From Pseudomonadota bacterium (GTDB lineage Bacteria; Myxococcota_A; UBA796; CAJQPC01): a stretch of 64,000 bases of DNA. A model generated the notes under the pieces. The model was given only the letters and a program-made list of their open reading frames with translations, was not told the origin of the DNA and did not search any database. Where the stretch lies: NCBI GenBank assembly GCA_024228935.1, contig JAAESX010000090.1, forward strand, positions 82,456 through 146,455, written 5' to 3'. Position 1 is the first letter of the stretch, and each line of letters begins with the position of its first letter. Of this stretch, positions 58,094 to 64,000 are shown one piece after another. Both the position numbers and the translations under genes were made by a program.

Positions 58094-59295
58094 CGGTGGA
58101 GCAGCGAGGTCATCAGCTCGCCGTCGTTCTCCGCCGGCTCGAGCTCCAGGATCGCGCACATCAGCTCGTACAGGTGCACGTTCTCGAACGCCTCGACCCG
58201 CCCTGTGCGCAGGCTCGGGCCGGCCGCGACGAAGATGCCGTGCATGCTCTCCAGGCGCGGGTCGTAGCCGTGCGTTCCCCCGGTCCAGCCCGTCGGGTCG
58301 ACGCCGTACCACCAGCGCGTCGAGACGCTCCAGCCCTCGTCGGCCAGGCAGACGATGGGCGGGATCCGGTCGTGGTCGGCGTAGTGGAGCTCGGGGTCGA
58401 GGTCCTCCTTCTTCGCGCAGGCCAGGTGCTCGAGCTCGGCCAGCTCGACGAGCAGCTCGTCCTCGGTCCCGGGCTCGGGCTCGGGGAGGATGAGCGTGAC
58501 GGGCGACCAGTTCACGATCTCCACCGCGCTGGTGTCGATGGCGTCGTCGAGGAACACCATCCGGTCGCGGGAGAGCTCGGCCATGCCGTGGTCCGAGGTG
58601 ACGAGGATGTCGATCTCGTCGAGCAGCTCGCGCTGTTCCAGGCCGTCCAGCAGGTTGCCGAGCGCGTTGTCGACCATCGTCACGCCTGTTGGGATGCCCA
58701 GTCCTTCCGGGCCGCCCGCGTGGCCCACGTGGTCGGGCTCGTCGAGGTAGAGCGTCAGGAATCGCGGCCGATCCTCGGTCCGGTCGAGCCAGGAGAGCAC
58801 CCGGTCGACCCGCGCCTCGAACGTCATCGAGCCGTCGTATGGGAGCCAGGTGTCGGGTCGCTGGCCGCCGATCTCGGCCTCGCTGCCCACCCAGAAGAGC
58901 GTCGCCGTCTCCAGCCCCGCTTTGTTCGCCGTCGCCCAGATCGGCTCGCCTTCGTACCAGCTGCCGTCCTCGACTGCCGACCGGTCGCCCATGCTGTACC
59001 AGGCGTCCCGCTCGGCGTCGTAGATGGTGTTGCCGACCAGGCCGTGGTGCTCGGGGTAGAGCCCGGTCACCGCGGTGTAGTGGGAAGGGAACGTCTTGCT
59101 CGGGAACGGCGGGATCAGTCCGTCGGCCCGCAGTCCCAGCGCCGCGAGCCGGTCCAGGTTCGGCGTGTCGTGGGCGTCGAGGTAGCTCGCGCGGAAGCCG
59201 TCCATGCTCACGAGCAGGACCGTGGGAGGCAGCTCGGGCCTCTCCGGGGTCGAGTCGCGCGGCGTGTGGGCGCAGGCGAGCAGGAACGGGAGCAT
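58090..59295 (-). CDS. NPP-type (type I phosphodiesterase/nucleotide pyrophosphatase) lipoprotein
   Basis: A 401-residue lipoprotein starting MLPFLLACAHTP (Cys at residue 8); a GTG three codons upstream (59304) is also possible. The NPP family motifs are complete: VLLVSMDGFRASYL (Asp32), PSKTFPSHYTAVTG (Thr68 nucleophile), YLDEPDHVGHAGG, TSDHGMAEL and GGTHGYDP. Such enzymes split nucleotide or phosphodiester bonds with two metal ions. Homologous proteins act on nucleotide sugars, ATP or lysophospholipids. It is followed by the sulfatase-fold lipoprotein (4-nt overlap) and preceded by the flavoprotein after 41 nt. Confidence 0.9.
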   Translation of the reverse strand: MLPFLLACAHTPRDSTPERPELPPTVLLVSMDGFRASYLDAHDTPNLDRLAALGLRADGLIPPFPSKTFPSHYTAVTGLYPEHHGLVGNTIYDAERDAWYSMGDRSAVEDGSWYEGEPIWATANKAGLETATLFWVGSEAEIGGQRPDTWLPYDGSMTFEARVDRVLSWLDRTEDRPRFLTLYLDEPDHVGHAGGPEGLGIPTGVTMVDNALGNLLDGLEQRELLDEIDILVTSDHGMAELSRDRMVFLDDAIDTSAVEIVNWSPVTLILPEPEPGTEDELLVELAELEHLACAKKEDLDPELHYADHDRIPPIVCLADEGWSVSTRWWYGVDPTGWTGGTHGYDPRLESMHGIFVAAGPSLRTGRVEAFENVHLYELMCAILELEPAENDGELMTSLLHR

Positions 59296-59336
59296 CTCGG
59301 TCACAGTACCCGAGCGCCCCATGCGCGGGGGGCCGG

Positions 59337-60937
59337 TCAGCCCGTGATCGCCTTGGTCCCTGGACGATAGCGGCCGCGAACGTCCGGCTCGTCCATCACG
59401 CGAGCGAGCTCGGAGAACCCCGGCTGCTTCGCGGCCTTCATCACCAGCAGGGATGCATTGGCTGCGGCCTTGACCGCGATGGGCACACCGCCGCCGTACT
59501 CGGCCCAGTGTCCCGACAGGAACATGTTCGGCAGCACGGTCCTGTAGTGGGCGACCTTGGCCTGCATGTTCGCCTTGTTCGGCTTGGCCGCCATGATGCT
59601 GCCGCCGCGGTTGTGCGTGTAGCGCCAGTGCGTCACGGGCGTGGCGACGTCCATGATCTCGACGTGGTCCGGCAGTCCGGGGGCGAGCTCGGTCTCGACG
59701 CGCTTCAGCAGCACCTCGGCGAAGGCCTTCTTCGCGGCCTTGTACTCGGGCGTCCGCTCGTTGTTCGGGCCGAGCTTCCAGTCCTGCTTCATCGTCGCCG
59801 AGCAGTAGACGGTCAGCGTCCCCTTGCCCTCGGGGGCCATCGTCGAGTCGCGCTCGGTCGGCGCCAACACGCTGATCCCGGCGATGTTCGGGTCGCCGTC
59901 GGAGTAGGCCTGCCGGTCGTGTCCGGGCTCCGAGAGGAAGATCATCTCCTGGCCGAAGCCCAGGTCCGACGCGGGGCAGTCCAGCCCCAGCGAGACGGTC
60001 ACCGACGACGGGTACAGGTCGGCGTTGCGCAGCTTTCCGAGGAGCTCGTCGGGGACCATGCCCTTGGGCAGCATCTTCTCGTAGACGGTCTCCAGGTCGC
60101 AGGCGGCCAGGACGTAGTCGGCCTCGATGACGGCGTCCTTGTGGGTCCGGACGCCGGTCGCCAGGCCGTCCTTCACCAGGATCTCCTCGACGCGGTGCCG
60201 CAGGAGCACCGTCGAGCCGGCGGCCTCGATCTTCTCGACGAGCCATCGGGGGTAGGCCATCGAGCCGCCCTCGGGCGGAGCCTGGTAGTCGCCGTAGTAG
60301 GCCCAGCCGAGCGGGACCAGCACCGAGAGGATGTCGATCTCGCTGCACCACAGGTCCAGCAGCTCGCGCTCGAGGCCGAACTCGGTCAGGCCCTCGACGG
60401 CCGTCTTCTTGTAGATGCGCGCGAAGGGGAGTCCCCACAGCGCCAGGCGCATGCCGGCGAAGGCCTTGCCGAACAGGTTGCGGGTCTCGAATGCCCGGTT
60501 GAACTCCGAGTACCGCGACATCCGGTCGCCGATCTGCCGGGCCTTGTCGAACAGCTTGTGCAGGCCGGGGGCCGAGCCGGGGAAGTCCTTGCACAGGGCC
60601 TCGCGCATGGCGTCGGGCTGGTCCGTCAGCAGGTAGTCCATGTCCCCGCACTTCATCCGGCGGATGCGCTGCAGAGGAGGAGCCACGGGGTGGTCGAGGC
60701 CGATGTGGCCGAAGACCTTGTGCACGAACCCGCCGGGGCCGCACTGGTTCAGCCAGTGGATGGCCGAGTCGAACAGGAACTTCTTGCGCTTGAAGCCGGC
60801 CAGGTAGCCGCCCGGTCGGAGCTCGGGCTCGACGACGCAGACGCGCATCCCCGCCTTCGAGAGCAGCGCTCCCGCGGTCAGACCGCCGATGCCGCCGCCG
60901 ATGATGGCGACGTCGACCTTGCCTGGGATGTCCTGGG

Positions 60938-60941
<4 letters not shown>
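59337..60941 (-). CDS. FAD-dependent desaturase/isomerase-like protein (CrtI/CrtISO family), apparent ATA start
   Basis: A 534-residue flavoprotein. The Rossmann motif [21 protein letters not shown] is at the N-terminus, followed by [23 protein letters not shown] (dinucleotide-binding). [30 protein letters not shown] and the tail [23 protein letters not shown] match phytoene desaturase/carotenoid isomerase and related retinol saturase proteins. No ATG, GTG or TTG exists between the stop of the helicase and the Rossmann motif. GAGGAGG lies 6 nt before an in-frame ATA that overlaps the helicase stop (ATAG), and that is taken as the start. The substrate is unknown; a polyene or quinone lipid is plausible. 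Confidence 0.85.
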
Positions 60942-62227
<1,286 letters not shown>

Positions 62228-62313
62228 GTCGTCTTCCGGGGTGAGGAGACGGCGAGTGGCCTCCGAAGTGGCGCTCCTAACGCCTCGTGGCACACTCGGG
62301 CGCGGAGGTGCCC

Positions 62314-62693
62314 ATGATGTTGACCCTGTTGGCCTGTTTTGGTGGCGGTGAGACGGACTCGGGCGCCGAAGGGGACGCCGGTGGCTGCGACGAGTACGTC
62401 GCTTGCGTCGAGTCCCTGACCCCCGAGACCTGATGCGCTCGGTCTTCAGCCCCGCCGACCTGGAGTGCACGGACAGCGCGGCCGGAGCGTTCGAGGTGAA
62501 CACGAACGGCGCCTCGCAGGTCACCGTCGACTGCACGAGCGATGGGGTCGCGTTCTCGTGCTCGTACACGGGCTCGCAGGACGAGTTCACGTTCGAGGGC
62601 TCGTTCACCGACTGGACCGAGGCCTCGGGCTCGTTCGCGTACACCGAGTCCTCGTGCGGGACCGCGAACGGAACGTTCACAGCATCCGACTGA
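62314..62693 (+). pseudogene. Small secreted lipoprotein, probably frameshifted
   Basis: Two reading frames together look like one gene. The first (62314-62433, 39 residues) starts with GGAGG-TGCCC-ATGATG and gives [12 protein letters not shown], a lipobox, then [12 protein letters not shown]. It ends at a TGA that shares a base with an ATG (62433). The second frame (62433-62693, or from TTG 62403) gives a beta-rich, Ser/Thr/Cys-rich domain ([37 protein letters not shown]). Neither alone looks complete: one is a signal only, the other has no signal. A one-base lesion near 62410-62430 is the likely cause. Translational coupling of two small genes is the alternative. Confidence 0.6.
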
Positions 62694-62706
62694 GTTCGGT
62701 GCGAGC

Positions 62707-63921
62707 ATGAGCGCCATGTGGCTGCTTCTCGCCTGCAACGCCGTCGAGGTCGCGACTCCGGACTCGGCCTCGCCGGTGGACGAAGAGACGTGGCTGGTCG
62801 AAGAGGCCGACCACACGACCCTGGAAGGCGTCGAGCTCGTCGATCTGTTCAGCGACGACGACATCTGGCGCATCGATCTGGAGTTCGACTCGGGCGCTCG
62901 CTCGGATCTGCGCAACGACCCGTACGACTGGGCCGAGGGCCTGTTCACGCTCCAGGGCGTGAGCTTCCCCATCGGTGCCCACGTGAAGGGCAGCAGCACG
63001 TACTCCAGCTTCGACGACAAGCCGTCGCTCAAGCTGGACTTCGGCTACGTGCACGAGGGGCTGCGCTACGGCTCGATCCGTCGGGTGAACCTGCACAACC
63101 AGGTGCTCGATCCCATCGTGTCGAGCGAGTGGCTGACGTACGGCTTCTACCGGGCGGCCGACCTGCCGGCCGCTCGGGTCGGGTACGCGCGGCTGTACAT
63201 CGACGGCGAGGACCGCGGCATCTACACCATCGTCGAGGACCCCGAGGACGACTTCCTGCGGCGCTGGTTCGACGACCCCGACGGCAACCTGTACGAGAAC
63301 GCCTCGAACTACTGTGACTTCACGTCTGTGGGCTGCTTCGACCGCGAGGAGTCCGACGAGGGCGACGACAGCTCGCTCGAGGCCCTGATCGAGGCGGCCA
63401 ACGCGAGCCGGGGCGAGTGGCTCGCCGGCATGCAGGACCAGATGGACTGGGACCGGTACGTCGGCTTCCTGGCGATGGAGCGGACCATCGCGCACTGGGA
63501 CAGCTACAGCTACGACCTGTCGAACTACCGCGTCTACCACGACCCCTCGGCCGGCTGGTCGTTCCTCCCGTGGTCGGCGGATCTGGGCTTTGGCTACCGC
63601 CCGTGGAGCTACCCGGACTGCGGAAAGCACGGGGTGAACCCATCCGACTACGACATGGGCCTTCTCGCCAGCGGGTGCGAGCAGAACGCCCAGTGCATCT
63701 CGGACGTGCTCGACAAGATGGAGGAGTACGCCGATCTGCTCGAGTCGATGGAGGCCCCGGTCCTGGCCCAGCAGGCGATGGACCGCGTCCACGACGAGGC
63801 CGCGAGCGACCCGGACCACCACAACGAGATGGACCACTTCGAGGAGCACGGCGAGTGCATCGTGGCCTGGCTCGATCAGAGGCCGGACGAGATCCGTGCC
63901 TGGGTGGCCGCGAACCGCTGA
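62707..63921 (+). CDS. CotH kinase family lipoprotein
   Basis: A 404-residue lipoprotein ([15 protein letters not shown], Cys at residue 10; an ATG three codons later is also possible). The CotH fold shows in [43 protein letters not shown] (the family's nucleotide-binding Lys), [13 protein letters not shown] and the metal region [11 protein letters not shown]. CotH is a protein kinase-like family known from Bacillus spore coats and found on the surface of myxobacteria. The C-terminus is Met/His/Asp-rich ([13 protein letters not shown]). Gene context does not suggest a substrate. Confidence 0.85.
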   Translation: MSAMWLLLACNAVEVATPDSASPVDEETWLVEEADHTTLEGVELVDLFSDDDIWRIDLEFDSGARSDLRNDPYDWAEGLFTLQGVSFPIGAHVKGSSTYSSFDDKPSLKLDFGYVHEGLRYGSIRRVNLHNQVLDPIVSSEWLTYGFYRAADLPAARVGYARLYIDGEDRGIYTIVEDPEDDFLRRWFDDPDGNLYENASNYCDFTSVGCFDREESDEGDDSSLEALIEAANASRGEWLAGMQDQMDWDRYVGFLAMERTIAHWDSYSYDLSNYRVYHDPSAGWSFLPWSADLGFGYRPWSYPDCGKHGVNPSDYDMGLLASGCEQNAQCISDVLDKMEEYADLLESMEAPVLAQQAMDRVHDEAASDPDHHNEMDHFEEHGECIVAWLDQRPDEIRAWVAANR

Positions 63922-64000
63922 GAGCACGACAGGGATGTCGCGGATCTGCACGTGCCTCGTCTGTTGAGTCAGCGAGCGTGCGGAATCGACAGGGTTGGTA
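63922..64000. other. Right edge of the window
   Basis: 79 nt after the CotH-like gene with no complete frame or motif. Nothing else can be supported here. Confidence 0.6.

Overview
The window is about 64 kb of very GC-rich chromosome from a predatory- or environmental-type deltaproteobacterium, most likely a Myxococcota (Polyangia-like) lineage. The basis is the gene content: MopE-type putative metal-binding repeats (DCDD...CNxxDDDCDG), FG-GAP/VCBS propellers, MYXO-CTERM-like tails (CSTVP + hydrophobic stretch + RRR), FHA-GGDEF and FHA-type signalling, and many lipoproteins. No rRNA, tRNA, CRISPR array, prophage or insertion sequence was recognised. Genes are packed very tightly. Same-strand neighbours usually overlap by 1-4 nt (ATGA, GTGA, TGATG), and three convergent pairs have exactly 3 nt between stop codons.

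Layout. 1-5155: a bidirectional cluster with a CxxCH lipoprotein and a small exported protein on the minus strand, and a Tyr-rich lipoprotein, a DUF1549/DUF1588-like haem-motif lipoprotein and a Tat-exported DUF1501 protein on the plus strand. 5171-10573: a broken four-helix-bundle (S23) gene with a 9-bp repeat, a beta-helix protein, an alkaline-phosphatase-superfamily enzyme and a trypsin-like protease. 10585-10767: hairpin repeats between convergent genes. 10781-13823: a CDP-sugar operon (cytidylyltransferase, dehydratase/epimerase, B12-radical SAM). 13880-16674: a hypothetical protein, a lipoprotein hydrolase, an MBL-like protein and a 2H phosphoesterase. 16924-20493: two amidohydrolases (one without its HxH motif) followed by FHA-GGDEF. 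20516-29325: a seven-gene chain from an EEP phosphatase and a redoxin through two surface repeat lipoproteins to a two-component system and an N-formylglutamate amidohydrolase-like enzyme.

29329-33598: a PLC-like lipoprotein, two membrane-associated proteins, an SbcD-like phosphoesterase and a cyclophilin. 33729-36326: a leucine-rich-repeat pseudogene. 36537-41172: a sulfatase-fold membrane enzyme with two partners, then a four-gene plus-strand chain of small exported proteins. 41176-46981: a cNMP-binding/acetoacetate-decarboxylase-like protein with an N-terminal frameshift, DUF4177, a small lipoprotein, a ThDP enzyme, an MBOAT acyltransferase and TrmO. 47039-52615: a 1434-residue LamG/heparinase-like lipoprotein divergent from an alpha/alpha-toroid-like lipoprotein. 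52619-62227: a nine-gene minus-strand chain (RhlE helicase, carotenoid-desaturase-like flavoprotein apparently starting at ATA, two phosphatase/sulfatase-fold lipoproteins, a polytopic GT-C-like protein, an SGNH hydrolase, two Cys-rich lipoproteins). 62314-63921: a frameshifted small lipoprotein and a CotH-kinase lipoprotein.

The most striking general feature is a set of about fifteen lipoproteins, and several other exported proteins, whose signal peptides are only about 5-10 residues long before the cysteine and have no positively charged N-region. In several cases a strong Shine-Dalgarno sequence fixes that start. The best candidate for a new functional unit is the seven-gene chain at 20516-29325, which links secreted MopE/VCBS proteins to a histidine kinase whose sensor region carries a Cys/His-rich CEH...CHH motif.
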